Shown here: one piece after another, positions 52,701-63,937 of the stretch
Position numbering within the stretch: the stretch's first letter is position 1
How the letters are laid out: each line of letters opens with the position of its first letter
Assembly (NCBI GenBank): GCA_964007475.1
Contig: OZ023275.1
Coordinates: 33,274,029 to 33,338,028 of the forward strand
Direction: 5' to 3'
Source of the DNA: Hybos culiciformis
Taxonomy: Eukaryota; Arthropoda; Insecta; Diptera; Hybotidae
DNA length: 64,000 nt
Translations under genes and position numbers: made by a program
Notes under the pieces: generated by a model
Databases searched by the model: none
Told to the model about the DNA's origin: nothing
Seen by the model: only the letters and a program-made list of their open reading frames with translations

Positions 52701-55700
52701 TCAAATCTACAGCATTTAACTTCAATAAATATTTGTGATCCAAAAACTGAATAGCTTATTTTATCTAATCATCACCCTACCTGAATCTTCTTCATATATA
52801 ATTGTGAATATCTTCCATGGACTATCCAGAATTGCATCCTGGTAAGCTTTCGAAAGCGCAGTTATACTAGGGTAAACATTTACAGTCATTTCATGTGATA
52901 ATTTCTCTATTGTTGATTCATCTTGCCTTGAATCAAATCTTATATGCGGTATTTCAAAGTAACTACACATTGATGCCACAATATCTAAAAAAAAGTTTAA
53001 TGCAAATATTATCATATATATATTTTATAAAACAAAAAAAAAATGTTTAATCATTTGTTTGAAAACAAAAAACAAAAACAAACCTAAAAGTAAAATTATT
53101 TCTTACCACTAGATGCCTTTGAACTTGGTCCAAAAATAGCAATTGTTCCATTTGAAATTAGATCACAAGCTATTGGGTGTAAGAGAAAACTTATATGATT
53201 ACTTCAAACAAGTAAAAAAAAAATTCGTTTACAAGCAAATTTTTATTTTTATTGTAAGAACCCTTAGTGAGCAAATATGTTTAACATATAAGATTTTTGA
53301 AAACGTTTTAATTAAAAGTAATGGTAAAAGTAAAAGAAAGAATAAAGTTCAACCTAGTAAAATTATAAGGCAAAAAATATGAAATAAGAATTAATCATGT
53401 ATACAACAATTTTATTTTAAATTAAAGTAAGATTAAATAAATCAACATTTTTGCTGCCCTGAATTCGCATCATGGACATAGTTAATAGTTACCTAATCGA
53501 AAAAATATTAATTTAAAAATCTAAAACACATTAAACTATTTCTCGTATCATTCATAAAGTCTTTGAACTATATAATAATAATGTATATTATGTGGAAATT
53601 GTTTGTACACAAATATTTTATTTTTTTCATTTCCGCGTTTTCTCAGATTCGGAAATTTCTTTTGGCTAAATAGAAAATTAAACTCATTCATAAATACATA
53701 ACGGAGTTTGCGCAGTGGGCTAACCGTGGGGGATTTTCTTGTACTTCCATGGAAATATTTTCATACATTTTTTTGGAAAATTTAATTAATCACATTTTGA
53801 TGCAAAAGTATTCTTGGTATACCTAATCTTTTCAATAAATTGCTGTCATCTGTGGTGGCATAACGAATTATTGGAATAAATTGAACTTCGACATTCTGTT
53901 GATTTTTATTATTTGCATTTATGGCACTTTTAAAAGCTTCCACGATATTTTTTTCATCTTTGAAAAAAATTGCTCCTGAAAATTTTTTGTTTTTGCAATT
54001 AAATAATTAAATTTATTTATAAAATTTATTTTCTTACCAATTTTAATATCTTTCACTTCGGGAGATGGAAAAAAATCATATATTTCATTAATAATTTAAA
54101 AAATATGTAATTTAAAAATAAGTGATATTATATTATATTTAATTTTGAAAGGATTAATTCTTAGTCAAATCATAGGGGCTCACTGAAAATTCACCTGCTC
54201 CACTTTTATTCAAATTCATTGTAATAGAACATGATTTTCGAGTTAATAACTTTTCACAGTGATTGACGCAATAGACGAGGAAAGTATAAGAATAAAAAAT
54301 CTTTATTCTCATGCCTATCGAGCTTCTCTTCGTTGATACGTTAATATTGAAATTTGCAAACCAAGAAGTCTAAATAAGCTAAACTTATGACGTTTATAAT
54401 GCCTTACTGAGCAAGATGAACTTTATTTCGATAGTTTTTACAAATTTAAGTTTTTATATTTTTATCTCGCAGGTCGAAATAATTTTTTTTAAGTAATAGT
54501 TTTAGTTGAAATTCTTAAAATGGTCTTTGCAATTAAATGAATTTCAAAATATATAGGTTATATAAAATGTGTAAAATTATTTGACAATAATTTAATATAT
54601 TTTTAATTAATTTACCAGGTTTCGACTGTCGAGCTAATGCTAATTGCAATATTATTAGAAAGATTATCAAAAAATAACTTTTAAAAAACATTTTTTTAAT
54701 TCTTATTTAAATCTAGAACATAATGTGAATTATATTTTTTTTTTTTAAATTTTTAATTTTCCCGAAATCAATGTTAATGTGAAGTTTTTGAGATACTTTT
54801 TCCAACTAATCTAAATTTAAACATAATATAAAAATTTTACGAAAAATGAGAAAATTTCCACTAAAGTTTTTCACAAATAAATGAGAACATGAATTTTTGT
54901 TCCAATATTTTCTTTTAAAATTGAGAAAGTTGAAAGTTATATTATATTATACTACTGTACTGAATTGATAATCTATAATGGAAATAATATTAAAAACATC
55001 ATATTTTTATTTTTTGCATACTCTTTATTTATTCGAAGTCTTTATTCGAGATTTTAAAAATGTTTATAATAAATTTTCCAAAAAAAAAAAATACTTATCT
55101 ACGACTTATTTTTGAATTAAAATAAAATAACTGAATATAGGAATATAATAATAGTAGATTATTGTATATGTAAACTAAATTTGCTATTAATTAAGAGTTC
55201 TGTATACACAAAAATACATTGACACGAGTCAATACTTATATCACGAGACCGAAGGTCGAGTGATATAAATTGACAAGTGTCAATGTATTTTTGTGTAAAT
55301 ACAGAACGAGTTGTATAACAAATTTTGTTTACATATCCAATATACTGTTTTAATGCGTAGGGGAGAGGTAGTTGCAAAGAGAGAATATTTTTTCTTCTCA
55401 TTTTTCTCATTTTTTTTTTTGTATTTGGCTGTATTGAAATATTGTGAGAGATATTATGTTTGTTTAGGCATTACGTAATATTCAATACGAAACATCTAAA
55501 TGATTTCATTATTTACGCTGATGCATCTAAATTCTTTCATTATATACGCTGATGCATCTAAATTTTTCCATTATTTACGCAGATGCATCTAAATGATTGC
55601 ATGTGTATTGACGCATATAATACTCCATTTAGTGATCTAAATTCTATAGCACTAAATAACACATAACGATCCCCAACGCATTAAAAGTTCTTATTACATT

Positions 55701-58700
55701 ACGTCTGCTGAGAAATGAAACAACGTATGACATTTATACGTCATTATTTGACAATAGCACCATTCGATTCCTCGTACTCGATTTTATAAGTACAACTACT
55801 TTGCAATATTCTTAATGTTGATTAAAATGTGTTTTTTAGATGAAAATTGTACGCAACTTGATATTTTTCATACGTTTTTTTTAATTTTCAAATCTTTAAA
55901 TTTAAATTACTCGATCGAAACTATACTTTTCATTATACGTTGTTTCATTTCTGAGCAGGCGATTACATTATATAATATTTAAACTAATTATAATATTTAA
56001 ATTTCATGTTAGAATTATTTACTTATCCATTTCTTCATTATGTCAAACTCATCATTTTTTTATGTTTCAGATCCACAAACTTGGATGAAAACGGGTACAA
56101 TTTTATGCGGTAAACCATTCTATGTTCATGAAGATATTCGTTATGTACGAGATCTTTTAAATTCTGAAGATTTTAATCCAGTTAATCAAGATGAATTAGA
56201 TGTCATGCCCAGTGGGTTAAATTTTCTTTATTTAATGAATTATAAACAAAATTTCCTTCTTTTTTAGCGGATTACTGCAAACAGTTGTATAAAGATGTTA
56301 GTAGATCAAATCATGGTAAAATAACTTGGAATTATGTTAAGCCTATTATACAAGGCAGAATTATTTATGGTCCCGATAATAATGTTACTTCTGACATAAT
56401 TAAAAATGTAGGTTAAATTTTTAGATACTTTTTATAATAACATATTGCTTGATTAATAAAAAAAAAATTTAATAAATTTTCATTAGGCTAATGTGACTTT
56501 TGAAGAAATGAGTCTGTTAAGAGATTTAGCCGGAGCTCTTCATATGACAATAACTAAATTGCATGAAAATGACACATTTACTGAAAGTTTCATGAAGTTA
56601 ATTAATCTAGCTAAATCTTCTTTTGTACAACAACTTATTGGCGATAGTATTGACATAAATCAAATCGAAATGATATTGAATCGAATACGAACAGATCAAA
56701 ATATAGCTGATATTGTTCGAACTGTTAATGATGTATTAAAATGTTTCTCTGTTGACAGATTCGTTCCGGTAACAACAGAACGTCAACTTCGAGATGCTGC
56801 TGTAAATTATAATAAGAAACGCCTTTTCTATGGCGCTGTTTATTTCAATAAGACTGACGACAAGGATATTGTTTATAAATTAAGAGTTGACACTGACAAT
56901 ACTCCTGTAACAATTGAATCTCGAAGTCGTTTTTGGTTTCCTGGGCCTGAAGGGAATATGGGCGAAAATATGCGCTATCATCGAGGTTTTGTGCAAATTA
57001 AACATTCTCTTGATTTAGGAATAATTCGTTATAAAAAAAATTTGAAATTAAAACAACTGAAAAAAGAACAAGATATTGCAGAAAAATTAGGTAATTCAAT
57101 ACAGATAACGACAGCTTCTTCGCTGGAAACAGATCCTTTAAAAGAAGAAACAAACTTTACTGAAAATTCATCTAATTCTAAAGAAAGCAGCGGATCAAAT
57201 TTGGGTTTACCTCCGGTCGATTCTGAAATATCATCATTATTGTCAAAAGTATTTAGCAATATCGATACATCGTCGTTAATAACAAGTGCAGTTAATAAAT
57301 ATTTTGGAAATGGAACGTTAGAATATGATGCAGACTTTGACAGTCCCACTCAAATAAATGGGACTGAAACAATGGGTCAAGTACGAAGGAAGCGTCAAAT
57401 AAACCTTTTAAATTTAGGAGCATTATTTGGTGGAACGCCAGTTCAAGAAGAGGTTAAATTAGATATTGATAATTTAAAATACTACACTAAACAGTTTCCA
57501 TATCCCTCTTACACAAAAGATGAGTAAGTTAGATATGAATTTACCATCTTTAAAGCTCATATTTCAAAAATTTAATTTCAGTTTTAAAAGAGGTATTTAT
57601 CTAAGTCAAGCTGTCCAGATGGCTTTTTTTTTGGGACTATTGATTCAAATTGCAACATGTGTCAGATATCGTATATGGATGAAAGAAAGTAAAAATACAA
57701 TGGTAAGAAATAGGTTTTAAATGTTTTTGGGCTTTACTACAGTGCCTAAACAATTTTGTCTAATTTCAGCTTATGCGTGCTATGGGCTTAAAAGCATCAT
57801 CAGAGGTAATAACTTGGAGCATTTCAACATTTATAGAAATTATGATTGTGTTTATGCTAGCTTGCATTATTTTGTATGTAGGAGAAATTATGTATGCGAC
57901 TGGATTTTTATTTTTATTCATTTTTTTAACATTTTTTGGGATTGGAGTTATTTCGTTCTGGTACGATTCTATTAAAATTTTATTTTAGACAGTTTTATAG
58001 AGATTTTGTATTTTTTTTTAGCTTTATGTGTTCAACATTTTTCTCATCAGCGAGTATTGGCTCAGTATCCTCAGCAATTTTATTTTTGATGTCATTTCTA
58101 CCATACATTGTAATAATTTGCTTGGACACAAAATTATCAGGATTTTTGAAATTTGTGACAAATTTATCATTTACAACTGCTTTTTGTTATGCAGTCGATC
58201 ATATCATGAGATTAGAATTACAGGAAGTTGGTATGAATTTTGCTGACGCCTTCCGTGATGGGTTTGATGGTGAATTTTCTTATGCTTTTTGTATGATTAT
58301 TTTCGACACATTTTTATATGCCGTCATTGGTTATTTAATTGATTGGTTTAAAAATGGTAAGAATAATTTTAAATTCGAAGTTGTGAAAGTATTATATTGA
58401 ATAAAAAATAAAAAATGATTGGTAGATCTTGTTTACAACGTTAAGTATTCAGTTTCGAACATGAGGCCTATCTACAGTCTTTCTAATTGCTTTTGAACTG
58501 ATATTAATCGTTCATTACTGATATGACTGAAATTAGAAGTTCGAACTCCATTGACTCAGGATGTATTAATTCTAATTATATAAAACGAATAAAATTAAAT
58601 TATTAATTCAAATTAGTAGTTATGAAATTAAATATCATATACTAGATGAATTAAGTATAGGTAAATATTATTAACTTTTTTCCAGACGAGTTTAAATTTC

Positions 58701-61700
58701 ATAAAGTTCCAAGAGAAGACTTAGATCCAGATGTTGGAGGTATTTTCAAGAATGTATCCAAAGTTTATGATAATGCTAAAGTGGCAGTTAGCAATATATC
58801 TTTAACATTTTTGAAAAATAAAGTAACATGTTTGTTGGGAAGAAATGGAGCTGGAAAAAGTACTATAATGTAATAATTGGATTTTAGTTCGAAAAAGAAT
58901 TTGAATATAAAATATTATTATTCTTATGTTTTTAGAAAGATGTTGACGGGTCAAATCGAACCGTCAACTGGTGCAATTTCATTATCACAAGCTCTTGCTG
59001 AGTACGGTGAAACAGACAAAATAGGGCTCTGTTGTCAAGACAACATATTAATTCCGCATTTAACAGCCAAGGAGCATTTAGACTTATATGCGAACATTAA
59101 AATAAAAAATAATTTTGAGTCTGAAGTTAATAAGACAATGAAAAAATTAAATTTAGGGAAATATGAAAACTATCAGGCTCAAAATCTTTCGGGTGGCTAT
59201 CAGCGACGATTATGCGTAGCAATTGCTTTTATCGGATCACCAAATGTTGTTATTTTGGATGAACCTTGCGCTGGAGTCGATACAAAGGCAAGGAAAACTG
59301 TTTGGGAATTGATCGGTGCTCTAAGGTTAGGACGTGCAGTCATCCTGGCGACACATTATTTAGATGAAGCTGAATATTTAAGCGATTTAGTTGTTATTAT
59401 GAGCGAGGTACTTGAATTTGAAGAATTTATTATAAACCACTAATTATTTTTATTTTAGGGTAATGTAATTACAAAGCATACACCACAAACAATGAAATCT
59501 TTATTTACCAAACTTTTTGAGCTTAACATAACGAACAATTCAGAAAATTCAGAAATTTTAGAAAATATCAAAAATCAATTTCAGAAATATTTAAAAAGTT
59601 TTAAAATACTTTCACAATCAGCTTCAGAAATTAAAATTTCAGCTCTATACGATCAAGATGAGAATAATTATTCGGAATTGATAAATTATTTAGAAAATTT
59701 GAAAATGTCTGAAAAAATTCAAGATTTTAGTATTATCAGTAAAAATTTGGAAACCATATTTAATAGTTTGAACAGAAATATTGAAAATATAACCGACAAA
59801 GCAGAAATTATATCTTCAAATGAGGCAACTAATTTCGAGAAAATTGATCTGAGTGTTGATGAAAATGAATTTACGACTTATTTAAAAACTTTTGATATTA
59901 TTAAACAATTATTACGCAAGAGGTACTACCACTTCAAAAGAAACTATCGCTTATTACTGTGTATTTTAGTATTACCGGCTGTATTTGCTGTAGTAGCAAT
60001 GAGCTTTATGCAATTAAGGCCTGGAGGAGAATATGACACAGTCTTAAATTTAACTAGAAATATTTATCCAGATCCAAGTACCGAATTTTACAGTATGGAA
60101 AATGAAAGAAATTATACTAATGCAATTTACAAAAGAATGAAAAAAGATTGCCCTGTGAATAATGGAGGCTTTTATGGTAAGGATTGCCATTTATTCAATA
60201 ATTCAGAGACGGCTTTCTATTGGGTTTTGGAGACTACTCCAGCATACATAATGGAACGATATGGTGGGCTTGCAGTGAATTCGAGCTCATTTAATATATG
60301 GTATAATAATAAAGGTTATCATTCAATGGTTGGCTGGCTCAACGACTTAAATACAAATTTATTAAGAACTGAAATGGATGATGAAGAATATAGAATAACA
60401 GCTTTTAATCATCCAGTTAAAGTTGCAGAACACGAATTAAGTGCTTCTTCAATGTAAGTAAATTTAAATATTAACATAAAATAATTATATTGTACATGTT
60501 GTTGATATTTCAATACTAAAATTTTACATTTATAAACGGTTGTCCATTGATGATATACTATGATTAAATGTCCGTCTTTCATTTAAAATATAATTAACAC
60601 TAATATGATTAGATTTTCGAAAATTGTTTTTTAGAAATATTATTTGAATGTGCTATTTTTAGATTACAACAAGTAGCTGATGCTGGTATTTCTTTGATTA
60701 TATTAATAGCTTTTAGTTTGGTAATAGCTGGTGCTTCAAACTACTTAGTAAACGAAAGAATTAGTGGGGAGAAATTGCAACAGAAATTATGTGGCGTTAA
60801 TTTTCAAACATATTGGGGTGTAGCGTTTTTCTGGGATTTTTGTATATATTTAACTTCCTTATTAATAGTTGTAATAATATTTGAAGGGTTCAGAATGCCG
60901 ATTTATGTGCAGCGCTCGCAGCTTGATGGAATTTGTTTGTTAATTGTTCTTTATGGGTAATTTCAGAAAATAATTTTTTTTATTAATATTCTCTGAACGT
61001 TTCAATATTTATAACATTCCAGCCTAGCAATGATTCCAGCCGTTCATGTTTTTGAAAAAGGATTCTCAGAAGCAAGTTTTGCAAACATGGCTATATTTTG
61101 TATGAATGTTGTTATAGCCTTAACTACACTTACAGTGATAACATTATTTGATGTTCTTGGAGAATCAGATACAGCTGTTTATTGGAGACATTTCTTGAAT
61201 CGGGCATTTTTAATATTTCCTCAACATGCTCTTGCAGATGGCCTAATAGAAATTTGTAAAAACTACATTATGGTAAATTTCTTTTCTTGTTATAAGTTTG
61301 TATCACATATACTAAGTAATGTTCTTAAAAGAGTTTGTAGAATTCACTTAGCTCAATGCTCTTAAAAATTTTATTTGCACATTATTTTATATCTAATTTA
61401 TAAAAAATTATATGTAGTACGAATCTAACTAATTATATATCTCTTTTAGGCTGAAGTATTCCAACGATATGATATCGACACGTACAAATCGCCAGTAGCA
61501 AGTAATTTAATCTTACCTCATTATTTAGTATTAATTGCACAGGGATTAATTTTTATGACCCTAAATTATTTAATTGAAAGTGGTTTTTATTTGAAAATAA
61601 AAAAAAGAGTAGGATTACTACATAAAGAAAACAGAGAATTATCAAGACGCTCAGCTACTTCAAAACCAGTTGAATTGAAAATTGTATCAATACAGAATTC

Positions 61701-62337
61701 ATTAAATAAATATAGTCAATATATTAATGATTACGCTTTGAAAGTTGATGCATTATGGAAATCATATAATTATAAAGATTATGCTGTCAAAGATGTAACT
61801 TTTGAAGTTCGGTCTGGCGAATGTTTTGGATTATTGGGCAAAAACGGTGCAGGAAAATCCACTATATTTAAAATTTTATCAGGAAAAATTAATCAAGATA
61901 GTGGAAATGTTAATTATTTTAATGTAAGTGCATGAAAATAAATAAATAATTTTTTTCTGTTCAGGCTAAGCTTAAAGAAAGCTCTAAATCGTTTAACGGT
62001 TAAAGTGAGATAGACTGAATGAGGATTCAAGTATTAAATCCTGATGAGCCACAGACTTTATGCTTATGGTCAGTGGTGAACCGTATCAGTCTTAATGAAA
62101 CGCAGCACAAATATTTCTAATTTCAAAAATTCAGTTTATCTTTTATTTTATAATAATAATACCATAATATTTTTGGAGTTATGTTTGTTAAAAAAAAAAA
62201 AATAGTAATCAAAATATTTTATGTTGCAGAAAGAAATTTCATATTGTCCTCAAACAATCGCACTAGATCCTTTATTAAAAGTTAATGAAGTTATAGATTT
62301 TTATGGAAATCTTAGACGAGTTAAAGATATTCCTAAG
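40722..62337 (+). CDS. ABCA1-type full ABC transporter (3' end outside window)
   Basis: Exons are 40722-40805, 40905-41131, 41497-41639, 41704-41787, 56071-56211, 56268-56407, 56487-57523, 57582-57702, 57770-57960, 58022-58356, 58686-58869, 58936-59407, 59459-60453, 60663-60956, 61023-61272, 61450-61923 and 62230-62337. This is 5280 nt, 1760 aa, open at the end. The order is TM1 (about 28-50), a large extracellular domain with DYCKQLYKD and MRYHRGF motifs as in ABCA1, and a TM cluster (about 625-825). NBD1 follows with GRNGAGKST (about 890), LSGGYQRRL (about 980), VVILDEP and ATHYLDEA. Then come TMD2 and NBD2 with GKNGAGKST (about 1695) and the Q-loop YCPQ. The signature and Walker B of NBD2 are not in the window. 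The family exports or flips lipids. Exon 7 adds a polar Ser/Asn/Glu insert with RRKR at about residue 575. A two-codon upstream ORF precedes the ATG. Intron 4 is 14.3 kb and holds glutamate-receptor genes on the other strand. Confidence 0.92.
42248..44421 (-). CDS. Second copy of the 3' half of the kainate receptor (pore loop, M3, S2, M4, tail)
   Basis: Six minus-strand exons: 44421-44385, 44326-44125, 44029-43798, 43345-43240, 42847-42694 and 42412-42248. They correspond one-to-one, with equal phases and almost equal lengths (37, 202, 232, 106, 154, 165 nt), to the last six exons of the receptor at 45472-54691. All frames are open and all splice sites are GT-AG. Encoded in order are a pore segment TILGAGCD, M3 with SYKANLVAF in place of [10 protein letters not shown]2 with GGSTATFFR and ETSTLEYM (keeping the ligand-binding Thr and Glu), M4 ([20 protein letters not shown]) and a basic tail ending IQTT. 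No signal peptide, ATD, S1 or M1 exons lie in the ~1 kb before it. The first exon starts at phase 1, so it could join the donor at 49371. It is either an alternative 3' cassette or a partial duplicate. Intact frames argue against an old pseudogene; the altered M3 and pore argue for changed function. Confidence 0.75.
44422..45471. other. Spacer between the two receptor 3' cassettes
   Basis: No exons for ATD, S1 or M1 are found between the end of the complete receptor and the second cassette. A plus-strand TTTATT at 45221-45226 could be the AATAAA of the complete receptor, about 250 nt past its stop. Otherwise AT-rich and featureless. Confidence 0.55.
45472..54691 (-). CDS. Kainate-type ionotropic glutamate receptor subunit
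   Basis: Minus-strand exons are 54691-54616, 54055-54038 (18-nt microexon), 53975-53823, 53169-53107, 52984-52781, 51384-51173, 51113-51000, 50809-50379, 50276-50084, 49942-49719, 49471-49371, 47349-47313, 47236-47038, 46862-46631, 46565-46457, 45838-45688 and 45630-45472; 891 aa, phases closed. The order is signal peptide (about 1-21), amino-terminal domain, S1 with [14 protein letters not shown] (Thr and Arg of the glutamate site kept), M1 ([17 protein letters not shown]), pore loop SIMGQGCD, M3 with [12 protein letters not shown]2 with GGSTANFF and ETTTLEYM (binding Glu kept), M4 and a Ser/Arg-rich tail ending LIKT. The Q/R position of MQQG-type kainate pores is Gly here. The intron after 47038 has a GC donor (GCAAGT). 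The gene lies entirely inside ABCA intron 4, antisense to it. It should act as a synaptic glutamate-gated cation channel. Confidence 0.92.
51418..52090. mobile_element. Decayed Tigger/pogo-like DNA transposon remnant
   Basis: In the receptor intron between 51384 and 52781, the sequence at 51418 reads TA then CAGTGGAGGTCCAATATAAC, followed by repeated GATATAACGAA words. These are typical of terminal repeats of pogo/Tigger-type elements, which insert at TA. Downstream, near 51655-51690, a frame reads [15 protein letters not shown], resembling the acidic tail of Tigger/jerky transposases. A second block near 51990-52075 may be the far end. No intact open frame or matching right terminus is visible, so it is a fossil. 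Confidence 0.45.
54692..55153. other. Upstream flank of the kainate receptor within ABCA intron 4
   Basis: About 460 bp of AT-rich DNA before the receptor start codon, expected to hold its promoter. No motif can be fixed with confidence. Confidence 0.45.
55154..55346. repeat. Long near-perfect palindrome (about 190 bp)
   Basis: Two arms of about 90 bp face each other around the centre GACCGAAGGTC (55248-55258). Matching blocks include ATATGTAAAC / GTTTACATAT at the outer ends, GTTCTGTA / TACAGAAC, the identical ACACAAAAATACATTGACAC / complement, and TTATATCAC / GTGATATAA near the middle. Only a few mismatches and 1-2 base indels separate the arms. If transcribed it would form a long hairpin. 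It may be a foldback or MITE-type mobile element; no flanking duplication is obvious. Confidence 0.8.
55493..55613. repeat. 31-bp tandem repeat, about 3.9 units
   Basis: Units begin CATCTAAAT and end ACGCTGATG or a near variant, at 55493-55523, 55524-55554, 55555-55585 and a partial, more diverged unit from 55586. It lies between the long palindrome and the second MITE. Confidence 0.85.
55702..55961 (+). mobile_element. MITE copy 2 with exact 9-bp target duplication
   Basis: A 260-bp element, more than 90% identical by eye to the one at 844-1100 and in the same orientation. It starts CGTCTGCTGAGAAATGAAAC and ends GTTTCATTTCTGAGCAGGCG, the inverse with two changes. It is flanked on both sides by ATTACATTA (55693-55701 and 55962-55970), an exact 9-bp duplication. 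Nine-base duplications are typical of Mutator-like transposases, so a MULE-driven MITE is the likely class. It lies in ABCA intron 4 about 100 bp before exon 5. Confidence 0.88.
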
Positions 62338-62381
62338 GTAAGTGTAATTTAAAATAAAACATTTTTTTTAATACTTTTTTA

Positions 62382-63937
62382 TTAAAATTCTTCATTTACG
62401 CTGACATCAAAAAGCATAGTCTTACTACCATTTCTTGTTAACTGATTTATTTCACCACGAGTTAATAACAAATAATTTGTTTCTCTAGACAAAAAATATA
62501 CGGGATCTTGGTTATCTTTGAAGTTTCTAATCTAAACATATAAAGTGTACATTTTGTTAACAGTTTGACTTAATTGCAGCTAACAATACTTTACCTTGAT
62601 AATTTGACTTTTTGACACCATCCCATCGGTATCGTAAACTGTCAATGTTAGGTATAATTGTTTAGTTGTGTCACCAGTAATTCCCCAGAATACCATAATA
62701 TGTTCAGAGGTGTCTTTAGGATCATTAGTTTTTTTTGCCTTTGAAATAATTTAATTAAATTAAAAATTAAAATTTTTACAAAATAAAATTTATAAAGTGA
62801 CTGAAAAGTTTTTTTTTTCGTATTTTTAACCTATTTAGGGATATTTTTTTTAACGATTTCAATATTCGCATCAGTCACTTTAAACATGCTTAACACTTAC
62901 AACATCTTCCTCATCCCCTGCTAGTAAATTCATAAATGTTTTCACTACCATTATAATTATAGGTAAATGATACGTAAATTTTAGATATTTTTGTGGCAAT
63001 AATGAACTAGGTTTGGATAATCCTGATTGTCCAGGTTTTTTCTCGTTTTTTCTATAATAAAAAATTTTTGTTAAAACATGCAATCATACATATTGAATCA
63101 ATTTTGAAACAATTATACTCTAATTTTGATAATATTTTACAAAACCAATAAAAAAGTTTCTTTTAATGCAATTAGCAAACATAAGGCTCTAAGACTTTGT
63201 ATAAAAAATTTTATATGCCGGGAACTTCACAAAATTATTTTAAATTTTCAATATTTTAAATGGTAAAAACTGTATATTTTATTTATTTTTTTAAATTTGA
63301 GTACCTATCTGTTATCATAGTTTTATTCAATATATTATCGTACGACTTACTCTCCTCCATAAAGAACAGCACCTAAGCAAATATTTTCACAAAATGCTAA
63401 TAATTTTTCAGATATTTCCATGTTAACACTTTCTCCTCTTAATATTTCTTGATAATTTAGAGCATTAAATTTTTTTCTGTGATCTCTGATAAAATGCGCC
63501 AAAAACGAGGTAGTGCCAAATGTTTGTCCACAACCCTTCACAGGACATATGAGAGGGCTACGAAGCATAGAAATTTCGGATAATTTGTTTTTAATTTCAA
63601 AAATATCAGGTTTTTCAACATTTTTTAGTTCGACACCATCCAGTTTTATTTCTCCACTTTGAATTTTTTTTTTTAACAATATCAACTGATTGCTATTATA
63701 TGTTGTAAAAATATCAACAATGTCACCAGCTTCAATATTACTTAAATTTCCATTTTGATTAATTAATTTAATTGATTGTTGTCGAATTTTATTTTGCATT
63801 TCTTCTGAATTTCTGAAATTTACAAATTCATCCATATGATGGTAGCATGTGGTTTGGTTATAAGACGGCCTTGGTGCAGCCGTACCACTCGGCACTTTGT
63901 CTTGAAAACTTTCACAACAATTGCAGCGACTTGCCAT
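62382..63937 (-). CDS. DUF4729-like protein with a C2H2-like zinc-binding motif
   Basis: Exons are 63937-63351, 63051-62901, 62738-62595 and 62531-62382. Phases agree and the total is 343 aa. The N-terminus is Cys-rich (MASRCNCCESF). Residues about 130-155 read LICPVKGCGQTFGTTSFLAHFIRDH, with C-x4-C and H-x4-H spacing that suggests a zinc-binding fold. The C-terminal half has alternating hydrophobic strands (HIMVFWGITGD, QLYLTLTVYDTDGMV) and ends DVSVNEEF. This arrangement recalls arthropod DUF4729 proteins, whose function is unknown to me. The gene runs antisense directly after an ABCA exon whose NBD2 is incomplete, so it probably lies inside an ABCA intron. The stop lies only 45 bp from the ABCA exon end at 62337. 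Family name from memory and tentative; gene model strong. Confidence 0.75.

Noticed and set aside
53143..53382. Plus-strand 79-codon frame
   Set aside because: Partly antisense to an ATD exon of the receptor and otherwise intronic low-complexity sequence.
55159..55410. Minus-strand 83-codon frame
   Set aside because: It lies across the long palindrome; the open frame follows from repeated arms, not from coding constraint.
57029..57349. Minus-strand 106-codon frame
   Set aside because: Antisense shadow of ABCA exon 7, where the sense frame is continuous with conserved ABCA sequence.
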